Shown: positions 33,413-42,877, counted from the stretch's first letter. The stretch is DNA of 64,000 nt from Streptomyces sp. NBC_01298 (GCF_035978755.1 NZ_CP108415.1:124001-188000), one strand, 5' to 3'. Notes: generated by a model not told the origin, from the sequence alone. Numbers and translations are program-made.

Positions 33413-34618
33413 ATGGCAGTCCTGAGCGACGTGATTCTGGCTGTGGCGCCTGCCGGTGCAGCTGTCGCATCCATGACCGCCTGGCACTTTCGGCGGGCCG
33501 CGATCCGGGCCAACACCGACCTCCAGCAGACCCGGGAGCAGAACGCGGTCCTCGGCCTGCAGATCGAGTCCCGAGACCAGGAGGTGGCCCACTTCGCCAC
33601 CGTCCGCCTGCCCTCCCTCACCACGGCCCCTTCCGGCAACCCGGCACAAGCTGGAGCCTTGCGCCACCCGAACCTGGCCACCACAGACTTCGGCCGCTCC
33701 CTGCAGGCGGCGCTGCGGCACAGTGCCGACTTCGTCACCGACTTCAGGGGCCAGACCGAGGCGTCGGCCAACGCGCAGATCCAGGCCCTCTTCGCCCCGC
33801 TGGCGGCCCAGGCCGCGGCGCAGCAAAGCGCGATGGTGCAGCTGCTGCGGAGGACCGGTGACGAGGAAGTCCTCCAGCACGCCTTCGCCGTAGATCACGG
33901 TGTAATGCTGCTGGTCCAGCGAATGCAGATCATCGGGGCCCTGGCGGGGCGGGAAGTGAGCAGCCGCCGCCCGGATGCCGCCCTCATGGAAGTACTGATC
34001 GGTGCCCAGTCGCGTGTTCAGGACTACACACGAGTCAAGGTCACCAACAAGAGCAGCGGCCTCGTCAAGGGTCCGGCGGTTGAGCCAGTCGTCGTCGCTT
34101 TGGGCGCGCTCGTGGACAACGGCTGCCGACACTCGAGCCCGGCAAGCACCGTGGCGGTGTGGAGCATGCCTGTGCAGGGCGGCATCAACATCGTCGTCGA
34201 CAGCGTCGGCCCGATGCGGGATCCGGGCGGGTACGCCCACGCGGCCGCGGTACTGCCTGGGCAGCAGCGGGTGTTGCTCACGTCGCTCGGTGCGCAGCTG
34301 GGCCTGGCCGCGGTGGGTGTCCTCGCCCGTCGCAGCGGCTTTCAGGCGTGGCTCGACCCCCGCCAGCAAGACGGCGTCCGTGCCGTCCTCCACCTTCCCG
34401 CGAGGCTCCTTCTTCCAGAGCCCGTCGCCGATGAGCCGCAGCACCATGACCAGGCCAGTGAAGCGGTTATGGCCAGGGCTGGTAGTGCGGGGCGGATGGC
34501 GGCATTCAGCCACGGGGCTCGCGCGGGCGGCCAGGCGGGCACCTCCGACTTCCGGGGCGTGGTCGGCGCCACCGTTGATGCCGAATCGACGGAGCACGGT
34601 GTGCGGAGCGCGCGATGA
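33413..34618 (+). CDS. sensor-kinase-like ATPase with N-terminal membrane helix
   Basis: A 401-residue protein. An N-terminal hydrophobic helix (VILAVAPAGAAVASMTAW) anchors it, followed by a coiled-coil linker and a DHp-like region (AQQSAMVQLLRRTGDEEVLQHAFAVDHGVMLLVQRMQIIGA). A HATPase_c-like part follows with LVDNGCRHS (N-box), VDSVGPMRDP (G1-like) and LGLAAVGVLARRSGF (G2-like). This architecture is that of Streptomyces nitrate/sulfonate-like conservon ATPases. The C-terminal 60 residues are low-complexity. It overlaps the next gene by four bases (ATGA). Confidence 0.65.
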   Translation: MAVLSDVILAVAPAGAAVASMTAWHFRRAAIRANTDLQQTREQNAVLGLQIESRDQEVAHFATVRLPSLTTAPSGNPAQAGALRHPNLATTDFGRSLQAALRHSADFVTDFRGQTEASANAQIQALFAPLAAQAAAQQSAMVQLLRRTGDEEVLQHAFAVDHGVMLLVQRMQIIGALAGREVSSRRPDAALMEVLIGAQSRVQDYTRVKVTNKSSGLVKGPAVEPVVVALGALVDNGCRHSSPASTVAVWSMPVQGGINIVVDSVGPMRDPGGYAHAAAVLPGQQRVLLTSLGAQLGLAAVGVLARRSGFQAWLDPRQQDGVRAVLHLPARLLLPEPVADEPQHHDQASEAVMARAGSAGRMAAFSHGARAGGQAGTSDFRGVVGATVDAESTEHGVRSAR

Positions 34619-35349
34619 CCGGAGGACACCGGCGCCGGCCGCACCACAAGTCCATGCGGGCCGCAGGAGGTGTGCGGCAGTTCGCCTCTCAAGACTGCGG
34701 GCTGCCTGTAACCGCACGACCGGCGGCGCCCCGGCTTCGCGCTGCCGGGCCGGAGGACAGCGAGGCCCACCTTCGGGCGCGGCGTGCGGTGGAGCTGCGC
34801 CGTCAGCTGGCGACCGTGCTGTACTCCATCGACGCGATCCTCCCGCTCCTCACGCCGGAGGTGACCCAGGCGGTCGACGGGGCTCGGCAGTGGCTGGACG
34901 AGATCACGCCGGCCAACCCCCTAGACCCCGCGGACACGTACATCCGGGCCCTGGAGCACACGGTGCGGATCACCCGGGAATTCCTGGCCCGGCACACGGT
35001 GGCGGCCACCTACCTCCACCTGGACAGCGAGCGCCCCCCATGGGCTGACCATCAGCGGCTGGAGATCGCGAGCGCACCGTACTGCCGGCATGTAGCCGTA
35101 CGCCAGCACGACGTGGCGACCAGCGGCTGGACTCTGGAACAGCGGCCCGGCTTCGCGCGGCTGCGCGGCGACATCGAGGACGGGCGGGTGCAGCTCCTCG
35201 TGGTCCGCTCAGCCGCCGACCTCTCGCCCCCCGGCACCTCGCTGGCCGACCAGAACCAGGCGGCCGAAACTCTCACCGTGTGGTTGACCCGGCGCCGGGC
35301 CCGACTGCTGGTTGTCGACCAGGTCGCCCGACCGCCGGGCACCCCCTAG
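34615..35349 (+). CDS. hypothetical protein, coupled to the sensor-like ATPase
   Basis: A 244-residue protein. The middle is helical (LRRQLATVLYSIDAILPLLTPEVTQ). The last 90 residues (GFARLRGDIEDGRVQLLVVRSAADLSPPGTSLADQNQAAETLTVWLTRRRARLLVVDQ) recall the helix-strand core of serine recombinase catalytic domains (LLxxIxxGxxDxLVVxxxDRLSR), but the Ser nucleophile region is not present. I take this only as a possible fold similarity. The ATG overlaps the upstream stop, so it likely works with that ATPase. Confidence 0.45.
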   Translation: MTGGHRRRPHHKSMRAAGGVRQFASQDCGLPVTARPAAPRLRAAGPEDSEAHLRARRAVELRRQLATVLYSIDAILPLLTPEVTQAVDGARQWLDEITPANPLDPADTYIRALEHTVRITREFLARHTVAATYLHLDSERPPWADHQRLEIASAPYCRHVAVRQHDVATSGWTLEQRPGFARLRGDIEDGRVQLLVVRSAADLSPPGTSLADQNQAAETLTVWLTRRRARLLVVDQVARPPGTP

Positions 35350-35578
35350 ACCGCCGGTCCCGTGCGGTTGACCTGACACCGCCGCACGGGACCGGCACCC
35401 ACGACGCTGCACCCCCACGGCCGCCCCGGTCCGGTGCCACGAGCGCGACACCGAGGCGGCTTTCACACCATCACTCACCCGGTCATCGGGGGCGACCCCA
35501 ATCGTGCCCGCCAGCCCCGGATTACTGCTCTCCCTCCGCACGGCGGTCCAGCCGTGCCCAATATCGAGGACCGTTCCT

Positions 35579-37438
35579 GTGAACAGCATGCACTCACCGG
35601 CGATCGAGGACTTCGCCTTCCTGTCCAACGCCCAGACCTCCGCGCTCCTCGATGCGTCGGGTGCTGTGAGCTACATGCCGGGCGGTGACCGGCCGGACTC
35701 CGACCTGGTGTTCGCCAGGGCGCTGGGCAGCGAGGACAACGGGCTCTGGCGGATCCGTCCCCACGGCGAGTCCACCGTCGAGAGCCGCCGCTACCTGCCG
35801 GACACCATGATCCTGGAGACGGTGTGGCGCTCGGCGAAGGGCAAGGCCACCGTCCTCGACTACATGCCACCCACCCGCCCCGGGGCCGACACGCCTGGGC
35901 GGCTGTTCCGTGAGGTCCGGTTGCAGGGGCAGATCGCCATGGACTTCGAGTTCCTTCCCCGGTTCCACGACGGCCGTACCGTCCCGGAGGTAGCACAGGT
36001 CGGTACGGCTCACCGATGGGCGCGGTGGCGCTTCCGCGACGGCGACCAGGTCGTCTCCCTCGCCGCGCAAGGCCTGGCATCGCTGGTGAAAGACCCGGCC
36101 GACGGAGCGCTGCGGGGAACGGTGTACGGGCGCACCACGGCGTTCGTGATGACGCTCGGGCCGGACCTGCCTCGTCCCTTGGCGCCTACGGGACGCCGGA
36201 AGGCGACGCGAGACCGCGGACGCAGGTGGGTCGCCGGCAACGTGTCGTATGAGGGCAGGTACGCGGGGCTGGTCAGGAGGTCGATGCTGACCCTGGACGG
36301 ACTTCGGTATGCGCCGACCGGGGCCTACATCGCCGCTGCCACGACGTCCCTGCCTGAGGAGCTCGGCGGCGTGAGGAACTGGGACTACCAGCATCACTGG
36401 TGGCGCGATGCAGAGATCACCCTCGATGCCCTGATCGCCGGCGGCGCTGAGGAAGGCCTTGAGGCATGGCGCCGGTTCGCTCTCGAGACGATCGGCGACA
36501 ACGTGAACGGCGTGCAGATCATGTGCGGCGTGCGCGGAGAGCGGGAGCTTCCGGAGCGGGTCATTGAGCACCTGGCCGGCTACGAGGGCTCCCGGCCGGT
36601 CCGGCGTGGCAACGCGGCCATCGACCAGTTCCAGCTCGACGTGTACGGGTCTATCACGCACGCCCTCGCGCGGATCGCCTCCAAGATCGGATGGACACCC
36701 GAGTCCGCCCGGTTGGTGATGGACCTGGCGCGGGTGGCCGAGACTCGCTGGACCGAGCCGGACTCTGGACTCTGGGAGAGCCGGGGCGGGTTGAAGCACC
36801 ACACGTACTCCAAGGTCATGGCCTGGGTAGCCCTTGACCGCGCCTCGGAACTGGCGGGATCGGGGGTTGTCCCCGAGCTCCACGATCCACGCGAGGCGGG
36901 GAGGCTACGTGCCGTTGCCGACCTGATCCGCACGGACGTCCTCACCCACGGATTCGACAGCGAGCAGGGCTCCTTCACGCAGTCCTACGGCGCGCCAGAC
37001 CTGGACGCCTCCCTGCTGCGGCTGCCGCTGGTCGGATTCATCGAGGCAAGCGACCCGCGCATGGTGGGCACGCTCGACGCCTTGATGGACGAGCTCGCCG
37101 ACGACCGAGGGTTCATGCTGCGCTATCGCACCCCCGGCGACCGGAGCGCAGACGGACTGCCCGGCCACGAGGGGCGATTCCTGCTCTGCAGCTTCTGGCT
37201 CGTCGAGGTGCTGGCCATGGTCGGCCGCGGGAAGGAGGCAGCGGCCATTTTCGACGCGCTCGCGGGGGTTGCAGGCGGACTGGGTCTGCTGGCGGAGGAG
37301 TTCCAGCCCTCCGCGACCGGCGGACGGCAGTTGGGGAACTTCCCGCAGGCCTTCAGCCACGCCGGCCTAGTCCGGGCCGCCCTCGCCCTGCACCGCTCCG
37401 GCGCCTGGAAGGGCACCTCCTGGGGGACAGCGGCGTGA
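35579..37438 (+). CDS. glycoside hydrolase family 15 (glucoamylase/trehalase-like)
   Basis: A 619-residue GH15 enzyme. RNWDYQHHWWRDA (about residues 266-278) is the family's aromatic substrate-binding motif. LWESRGGLKHHTYSKVMAWVALDRA (about 396-420) holds the first catalytic Glu, and AEEFQPSATGGRQLGNFPQAFSHAGL (about 571-596) holds the second. Length fits the bacterial trehalase/glucoamylase branch. No signal peptide is seen, so it is cytoplasmic, consistent with trehalose or oligosaccharide turnover. GTG 35579 has GAGGA before it. It heads a tightly overlapping gene string (GTGA, ATGA, GTGA, TGATG). Confidence 0.85.
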   Translation: MNSMHSPAIEDFAFLSNAQTSALLDASGAVSYMPGGDRPDSDLVFARALGSEDNGLWRIRPHGESTVESRRYLPDTMILETVWRSAKGKATVLDYMPPTRPGADTPGRLFREVRLQGQIAMDFEFLPRFHDGRTVPEVAQVGTAHRWARWRFRDGDQVVSLAAQGLASLVKDPADGALRGTVYGRTTAFVMTLGPDLPRPLAPTGRRKATRDRGRRWVAGNVSYEGRYAGLVRRSMLTLDGLRYAPTGAYIAAATTSLPEELGGVRNWDYQHHWWRDAEITLDALIAGGAEEGLEAWRRFALETIGDNVNGVQIMCGVRGERELPERVIEHLAGYEGSRPVRRGNAAIDQFQLDVYGSITHALARIASKIGWTPESARLVMDLARVAETRWTEPDSGLWESRGGLKHHTYSKVMAWVALDRASELAGSGVVPELHDPREAGRLRAVADLIRTDVLTHGFDSEQGSFTQSYGAPDLDASLLRLPLVGFIEASDPRMVGTLDALMDELADDRGFMLRYRTPGDRSADGLPGHEGRFLLCSFWLVEVLAMVGRGKEAAAIFDALAGVAGGLGLLAEEFQPSATGGRQLGNFPQAFSHAGLVRAALALHRSGAWKGTSWGTAA

Positions 37439-37902
37439 ACGAGATGCTGTTGGTAGGACACATCGAGGAAGCGGTGTTCCAGGCCCTGCTCGGAGCCACG
37501 CCACGCGACGAGGTCGAAGCCTTCCTCCCAAGAACGGATTCGCTGAGCGAACTGCTCCAGCGAGTACGGGCACGGCACCTGATGCCGCTGCGCTGCATCG
37601 CTCTCGGGGCGGTCGCCACCCACCAACTCGAACGGCCGAAGCCGGAGGCCTTCCACCTCTATCGGCAGCTCGACGAGCGGACGATCAAGGCCCTTCGTGT
37701 CTGGGTGGAGCACACCGGTTACGCGCTCCCGGAGGTCAAACCCGACATCACGCCGGTGAAGCTCGCCAGGATCCTTCACGATGTCCACCGCGCATTCGAT
37801 CTCACCCCCGCCGCGTCGGAGATCACCCTCGTGGGCGCGGCACTAGCCCATGGCCTGATCGGCGTTGAGCAGTGGGAGAGCATGCGGGGGGCGGCACGAT
37901 GA
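37435..37902 (+). CDS. small two-module HTH-like protein (paralogue A)
   Basis: A 155-residue protein built of two helical modules: MLLVGHIEEAVFQALLGATPRDEVEAFL...LLQRVRARHLMPLRCIALGAVATHQL, then RTIKALRVWVEHTGYALPEVKPDITPVKLARILHDVHRAFDL. Each looks like a diverged LuxR/GerE-type HTH. It aligns along its length with the next gene product, so the two arose by tandem duplication. The GTG overlaps the GH15 stop (GTGA). A role in regulating the string is inferred. Confidence 0.55.
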   Translation: MNEMLLVGHIEEAVFQALLGATPRDEVEAFLPRTDSLSELLQRVRARHLMPLRCIALGAVATHQLERPKPEAFHLYRQLDERTIKALRVWVEHTGYALPEVKPDITPVKLARILHDVHRAFDLTPAASEITLVGAALAHGLIGVEQWESMRGAAR

Positions 37903-38396
37903 CATGGCCAGGCACGCCCATCCTGACGGGAGCCACCGAGCGGGCTGGCATGCAGAGGCTGTTGGCCGGTGGCTCGGCCGGAGAGGTCGCAGCACGGCTT
38001 CACACCAGCATTGCCTCCCTCGGCCAGGCCCTGGCCCGCACCCGCAGCAGGCACGACATGCCACTGCGCAGCGTGGCCCTGCTCGCCCTGAGCGCCGGCG
38101 AGCTCATGGCTCCCGACGCCCCGCGGGCCGTTCGGGCACTGACCAGTGAACAGGAGGCCGCGGTCAGAACGTGGGCGACGACGCCGAGCTCCGATCTGGG
38201 AGACATTGGCCGCCGGGCCCGCGTGCCTGCCACGGAGCTTCGGAGCCTGTTACGGCACGCCCAGCAGCACCTCGGGTTCGGCCTGGTCTCTGGCTGGGAA
38301 GCCGAGCTGCGTCTCCTGGGCGCTGCCGTGGCTCTCGGCCTGGTCGACCCCGCGGAGGCCGCTCATGGCCTTCAGGCCGAGAGTGGAGCACAGTGA
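37899..38396 (+). CDS. small two-module HTH-like protein (paralogue B)
   Basis: A 165-residue protein parallel to the preceding one: LLAGGSAGEVAARLHTSIASLGQALARTRSRHDMPLRSVALLALSAGELM, then SEQEAAVRTWA...VPATELRSLLRHAQQHLGFGL and RLLGAAVALGLV. The shared RxRHxMPLR segment is the best landmark. A TTA codon at 38250-38252 makes it a likely bldA target. It overlaps both neighbours by four bases (ATGA and GTGA). Confidence 0.55.
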   Translation: MTWPGTPILTGATERAGMQRLLAGGSAGEVAARLHTSIASLGQALARTRSRHDMPLRSVALLALSAGELMAPDAPRAVRALTSEQEAAVRTWATTPSSDLGDIGRRARVPATELRSLLRHAQQHLGFGLVSGWEAELRLLGAAVALGLVDPAEAAHGLQAESGAQ

Positions 38397-39019
38397 CCGG
38401 GCGACGATCGGCTCAGGCGATCGCTTCTCAGCGCCGGTTCTGGGACTCGCTGTACCTCACGGATCGGTCCGTGGACACCTTCGTGCTCCTTGAGCGGGAG
38501 TGGCGCGGGTTCGCCGCGCACGTTCAGCACGAGAAGGCCAGAACGGCGATCGATGTGGGATGCGGCAAAGGCGATCTGTCCGGCGCCCTGGCATTGCACG
38601 GCAGGTTGCGGACCATCGGCTACGACTGGTCCGAGGCAGCCGTGGCGGTAGCGCGTGCATCGCTCTCGCACCCACTGCTGTCGTTCGAGACCCATGACTT
38701 CGGCCTGCCTGTCCGGCCCACAGGCATCCAGCCAGGGGCGGTGGACGTCCTCTGCTGTCGGTTCGTGCTGCAGTACCTGGACCTCCCCGCGTTCATCGCC
38801 AACACGCGCTGCCTCCTTCGGCCAGGTACAGGCACGGTCTACGTGGTCACACAGGTCCGTGAGGAGATGGCAAAGCACGCCCGAGGGGGCGAAGGTCTGC
38901 CTCGGGCAGTGATCGCGGAGCTGCGTGACGCGTGGCCGACCGCTCCAGTGTGGCCGCTCACCCGACGCGGTGAGGTTGTAGCCCTTGCTCTGGGCGGCGC
39001 ACGTAGGGCAGACAGCTGA
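38393..39019 (+). CDS. class I SAM methyltransferase
   Basis: A 208-residue methyltransferase with motif I AIDVGCGKGDLSGAL (about residues 45-59), motif II region RTIGYDWSEAAVAVARA, and motif IV-like GAVDVLCCRFVLQYLDLPAF. GTG start at 38393 overlaps the previous stop. Substrate cannot be predicted; its place after the paired regulators in the GH15 string gives no direct hint. Confidence 0.75.
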   Translation: MTGRRSAQAIASQRRFWDSLYLTDRSVDTFVLLEREWRGFAAHVQHEKARTAIDVGCGKGDLSGALALHGRLRTIGYDWSEAAVAVARASLSHPLLSFETHDFGLPVRPTGIQPGAVDVLCCRFVLQYLDLPAFIANTRCLLRPGTGTVYVVTQVREEMAKHARGGEGLPRAVIAELRDAWPTAPVWPLTRRGEVVALALGGARRADS

Positions 39020-39537
39020 TGGGCCGGGCAGACCGGCCCCGTGTGGGGAGCCTGATCGAACTACGCGGTCAGCTCAAGGGCGAGAGGGACTACTGGGACC
39101 GGCCCAGCGGTGACTGGGGTGAGGGTCCACCGACAAGTCCGGCGGCACTGGAGCGACGCGAGCTCGCAAACTCCATGTTCCTGCTGGGCTCCCGTGCGCT
39201 GCTGCGTGGCGAGCTCCGTCATGCGGAGAGCTCGCTGGGTCAGGCGGCGAAGGAGGACCATCCCGGCGCCTGGTTTCGGTATGCGGTTCTCGCGCATCGC
39301 TTGGGGCCCAGCGTCTTTGGCGGAGACGGCGCGCGCGAGTGGCGCGGCTTCCTCATCGCCTGCGCGGCCGAGCTCGGGCATGGGGACGCAGCTCGAATGC
39401 GGCCACTGCTCCGCGATCCGGGGGCCACTCCTGCCGACTTCGAGGAGTGGGAGGACCCCCGTTTCGGCCCCGAGCTGCTTGCCGCGCTTGCCGCTCCCCC
39501 TGCTGCCCAAGTTCAAGGACTGCGATGTTCGCCATGA
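39019..39537 (+). CDS. small TPR-like hypothetical protein
   Basis: A 172-residue helical protein. ERRELANSMFLLGSRALLRGELRHAESSLGQAAKEDHPGAWFRYAVLAHRLG resembles one to two TPR/Sel1-like repeats, often used for protein contacts. The ATG overlaps the methyltransferase stop (TGATG). The last residues overlap the start of the LuxR gene. Confidence 0.5.
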   Translation: MGRADRPRVGSLIELRGQLKGERDYWDRPSGDWGEGPPTSPAALERRELANSMFLLGSRALLRGELRHAESSLGQAAKEDHPGAWFRYAVLAHRLGPSVFGGDGAREWRGFLIACAAELGHGDAARMRPLLRDPGATPADFEEWEDPRFGPELLAALAAPPAAQVQGLRCSP

Positions 39538-40490
39538 GACAGCTGACGGCACCCGACATCTCTGCCGTGGATGCCCTGATCAGTGACCGAGTGCGGTACC
39601 AGCTGAAACGCGGGCGCCAGGTCTGTGCCGGCCCACGGCTCCGCCGCGTCGTTGTGACCTCCCAACGGGACTCGGTGCGGCGCGGCAGGTTGGCCATCGG
39701 AATGTGGCGCACGGCGCCAGCTCCTCGGCTCGTGGGCGCGTTCACGCTACGCTCCGCCAGCACAGCACCCGTTCTGATTCTGGAGAACGCCTTTACGGCC
39801 CCCGGGGAAAAGGCCGTCGCGCGGCTCGCATCGATGTGGATCAGCGACTTCGCAGCACGGCAGGACGGATGCACGCGAGTCCGATGTGTGAGCTGGTCAC
39901 CCGCTGTTGCCGCGCGGCAGGTGCAGGTCGGTGGATGGACTGACGTCCCGCGACCCGCCCACCACCGTGGTGGTGCAGTCCTCCTTGAGCAGCGCGCCAC
40001 CATCATGGCGCTCCTGAATCAGTGGGTCCGGACCGAGCGACTCCCCAGTCTGTCTTCCCCGTCGGAAGCGGAGGTGCAGCCGCCGCTGCACCCGCATCAC
40101 GTAAGAATCGCGCAGCTCTACGCACAGGGCCGCACCACTCCAGAAGTAGCCGGGCGGCTCTTCCTGAGCGTCGACACCGTCAAATCGCACACAGCTCAGG
40201 CACGCCGACTCACTGCTGTCCGCTCCACTACAGCTCTGGTCCAAGACCTCTACCTACGGGGAGAGCTGGCCAGAGGGGTCTCCAGCGGCGTGAACGCGGC
40301 TGTAAGCCCGCGCCAGCGTGCAGTGCTGGGCTTCACCGCCTTCGGTGACCCGCAGGCAGCAATCGGGATGGCCATCGGAGTCTCGCTCGAGGTCGTGAAG
40401 GCGGACCTGAGCGCCCTCAGATTCGCCTTCGACGCCCGCACGAATCACCACCTGGTGGCCCGCGGCTGGGATGAAGGCTTCCTGTGCTGA
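39525..40490 (+). CDS. LuxR-type regulator with GNAT-like N-terminus
   Basis: A 321-residue protein. The first 150 residues (RVVVTSQRDSVRRGRLAIGMWR...VLILENAFTAPGEKAVARLASMWISDFAARQDGCTRVRC) look like a diverged GNAT fold. Residues about 195-250 are a LuxR HTH: HVRIAQLYAQGRTTPEVAGRLFLSVDTVKSHTAQARRL. A second, weaker HTH-like module follows (SPRQRAVLGFTAFGDPQAAIGMAIGVSLEVVKADLSALRFAF). AAGGA precedes the ATG at 39525. It ends the GH15 string and probably regulates it. The acetyltransferase part lacks a clear CoA loop. Confidence 0.6.
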   Translation: MFAMRQLTAPDISAVDALISDRVRYQLKRGRQVCAGPRLRRVVVTSQRDSVRRGRLAIGMWRTAPAPRLVGAFTLRSASTAPVLILENAFTAPGEKAVARLASMWISDFAARQDGCTRVRCVSWSPAVAARQVQVGGWTDVPRPAHHRGGAVLLEQRATIMALLNQWVRTERLPSLSSPSEAEVQPPLHPHHVRIAQLYAQGRTTPEVAGRLFLSVDTVKSHTAQARRLTAVRSTTALVQDLYLRGELARGVSSGVNAAVSPRQRAVLGFTAFGDPQAAIGMAIGVSLEVVKADLSALRFAFDARTNHHLVARGWDEGFLC

Positions 40491-40642
40491 GCATCCCCTC
40501 CGGACTCATCGCGGTCTCCCGCACCGACTTCACCGCCTCCGACGACGAGTACGAGGAGTTCCTCCACCTCTGCCTCAGTGACGTCGGCGGCTTTCCCGCT
40601 CTCGCATCCCCCCGAAACCGACCTCTGACCAGGAGCTCCACG

Positions 40643-40945
40643 ATGCCCGCCACCCGCACTCGCCGGTCCGCCACCAGAACGACCCGGAAGAAGAAGCCGG
40701 TGAAGCCGTCCCTGGGCCTGCCTCGACACAAGAAGAACTCGCGTCTGTCCGACAAGGAACGCAAGGTGTTCGCCCAGCAGGTCGTGGCCGCCTACACCGG
40801 TGAACAGCAGGGCGCCATTCGCCAGATCGCCGACGAGACGGGACGCTCCTACGGCATGATCCACCGCCTCCTCTCCCAGGAAGGCGTCCGATTCCGCCCC
40901 CGCGGCGGGAAGCCTGCCGGCGCCGCGACTGAGGCCGCGGAGTGA
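40643..40945 (+). CDS. small HTH DNA-binding protein
   Basis: A 100-residue protein with a very basic N-terminus (MPATRTRRSATRTTRKKKP) and a HTH (AAYTGEQQGAIRQIADETGRSYGMIHRLLSQEGVRFRPRGG), a common Streptomyces small DNA-binding protein. CCAGGAGC lies before the ATG at 40643; an upstream start at 40484 has no ribosome site. It may act as a nucleoid-associated or local regulator. The stop overlaps the next GTG. Confidence 0.65.
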   Translation: MPATRTRRSATRTTRKKKPVKPSLGLPRHKKNSRLSDKERKVFAQQVVAAYTGEQQGAIRQIADETGRSYGMIHRLLSQEGVRFRPRGGKPAGAATEAAE

Positions 40946-41568
40946 GTGCGACAACTCCCTCCACGGGGAGCACAGCCACGGCCAGCGCCACCTCCGACAC
41001 CCCGCCGTCCGGCGCGCCCGGGCGCACGCCAGCGGCGGTGACGGCCGGTATCGGCAAGGCCAGCGAGATGCTGCAGGCCATGCGGCTCGCGGAGAAGAGC
41101 GCTCACGCAACCGCCTGCCGGATCCCCGCAGTCCACCTGATGGTCCAGCTGCGCGAGATCCGGCGGACCAATGCCGAACAGCTCCGGGAGATCGTCGACG
41201 TCCACGGGTGGCCCACCCCCGGGCTGGTCGGCGCCCAGTCGGCCGCCGACGCCGTACGCATCCTGCTGGCCTGCGGCGATCCGGGCTTCCAGATCCGCTG
41301 CCGCAACCTGATGAAGCTGGCCCTCGACAGCGGGGAACTCCCGGAGATTCTGTACGCGTACGTCGCCGACACCTGCGATGTGGCGCTGTCGATTCCGCAG
41401 ACCTACGGCACCCAGGTCAACCCGCGAACCCTGCGCCCCTACCCGATCAAGGACCGGGAAGCCGCCGAACGCATGCGTGCCGATATCGGACTGGTCCCGA
41501 TCGCCCAGCAAACGGCCGTCTACCTCAGCGGCGCAAGCGCAGTCTCGGCGGAGCGGAGTCGGCCGTGA
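40942..41568 (+). CDS. DUF6624-like protein
   Basis: A 208-residue protein. LREIRRTNAEQLREIVDVHGWPTPGLVGAQSAADAVRILLACGDPGFQIRCRNLM and ALSIPQTYGTQV are typical of DUF6624: long helices, GWPT followed by VG, and a closing QxYGTQ. No enzymatic role is known for this family. The first 50 residues are Thr/Ser/Pro-rich linker. It overlaps the HTH gene (GTGA) and is followed 28 bases later by the MFS gene. Confidence 0.7.
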   Translation: MSATTPSTGSTATASATSDTPPSGAPGRTPAAVTAGIGKASEMLQAMRLAEKSAHATACRIPAVHLMVQLREIRRTNAEQLREIVDVHGWPTPGLVGAQSAADAVRILLACGDPGFQIRCRNLMKLALDSGELPEILYAYVADTCDVALSIPQTYGTQVNPRTLRPYPIKDREAAERMRADIGLVPIAQQTAVYLSGASAVSAERSRP

Positions 41569-41596
41569 TCTTCCCGCAGAACATCGGAGACGCACC

Positions 41597-42877
41597 GTGA
41601 CGGCAGCCCCCGACACCACCACCCCAGCGGCACCGGACAGCGGACCGACCACCCGCAGGGCTCTTATCGCCCTGCTGGCCGGTGAAGGCACCAGCTACGC
41701 GGGGACGGCCGTCCACCGGATGGCACTGCCCGCGCTCGCCGTCCTCCACCTCCAGGCCACCCCCGGCCAGATCGCGTTCCTGGCCTCCGCCGCGCAACTC
41801 CCGGCGTTGATTGTGTCGTTACCGGCGGGCGTCGTCCTGGATCGGCATCCGCTCCGCACCGTGCTCCTCACCACCGACCTTGCCGCGGCCGGCGTTGTCC
41901 TGGCGATACCCGCCGCGGCCGTCCTCGGCCAGCTGACGATGCCCGCCCTCTACATCGTCGCCTTCGCACTCGGCGCCCTCTCCGTCCTCCATGGCGCGGC
42001 CGCGATGGCTGCGCTGCCCCGGCTTACCGATCCCAGGCTGCTGCACCGGGTTCATGCCCGGCTCGCGTCGGTGGCCAGCGTGGCCAGCATTGCCGGGGCG
42101 GGACTGGGGACCCTACTCGTCGCGGCAGTCGGGCCCGCCAAGGCGACGTTCGCCAACATGGCGTCCTTCCTGGTGTCCGCGTGGTGCGCGACCCGCGTCC
42201 GCGTGCGGCCCGCCCCCAAAGTGCCGGGAAAACGACCGCCTATGGTCCGTGAGATCCGTGACGGCCTCCTCCATAACACCCGCGACCCACTGCTCAACCC
42301 CCTGTTTCTGGCCCTCGTCGGTACCGGCGTGGGCACTGGACTCGCCAGCACATTCCTGGCGTACCACCTGCTCACCACGGTGCAGATCGGCACGACGGGT
42401 CTCGGTATCGTCATGGCAGCGAGCAGCCTGGGGGCTCTTGCCGGGGCCCTTCTCGCTCCCCGCCTCGCGGACCGCTACGGTCCCGGCGCCGTCCTCAGCA
42501 TCGGATCCTCGGTGTACGCCCTCACACACGTCGCACCGCTCATCGCCGGAGCCGGGCTCGGCTGGCTGGCGGTCCTCGCCTCAGCCGGGTTCGCGCAGCA
42601 CGCCGCGGCCTGCTGCATGGGCACCACCCAGCGCTCCGTGCACCAGGCCGTCAGCCCGCCCCAATTCCAGGCCCGAGCCGTGCAGAACGCGTACTGGGCC
42701 GTGGCCGGCGGCGAGACTCTCGCAGCCGTCGCCGCCGGTCCCCTCGCAGCCCTCACCAGCGTGCCCACCACCATGCTCACCGGCCTCGTCCTCCTGGTCC
42801 TGTCGTCCTGGGTGCTGTGGCGCTCGCCCATAGGCCGCCTGACCGCCATGCCGCCGGTGACCACCACAGTCAGCTGA
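41597..42877 (+). CDS. MFS transporter
   Basis: A 426-residue protein with about twelve hydrophobic segments in the MFS arrangement (for example PALAVLHLQATPGQIAFLASAAQLPALIVSLPAG followed by DRHPLRTVLLTTDL, the loop 2-3 motif). It resembles the MFS_3/EntS-like exporters found in actinobacterial biosynthetic loci. The GTG at 41597 has CGGAGAC upstream. It lies next to the regulator at the edge of the biosynthetic locus and could export its product; this is inferred from position. Confidence 0.75.
   Translation: MTAAPDTTTPAAPDSGPTTRRALIALLAGEGTSYAGTAVHRMALPALAVLHLQATPGQIAFLASAAQLPALIVSLPAGVVLDRHPLRTVLLTTDLAAAGVVLAIPAAAVLGQLTMPALYIVAFALGALSVLHGAAAMAALPRLTDPRLLHRVHARLASVASVASIAGAGLGTLLVAAVGPAKATFANMASFLVSAWCATRVRVRPAPKVPGKRPPMVREIRDGLLHNTRDPLLNPLFLALVGTGVGTGLASTFLAYHLLTTVQIGTTGLGIVMAASSLGALAGALLAPRLADRYGPGAVLSIGSSVYALTHVAPLIAGAGLGWLAVLASAGFAQHAAACCMGTTQRSVHQAVSPPQFQARAVQNAYWAVAGGETLAAVAAGPLAALTSVPTTMLTGLVLLVLSSWVLWRSPIGRLTAMPPVTTTVS

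Noticed and set aside
34615..35349. Serine recombinase
   Set aside because: Only a helix-strand core is reminiscent; the catalytic Ser region and the C-terminal HTH are missing.
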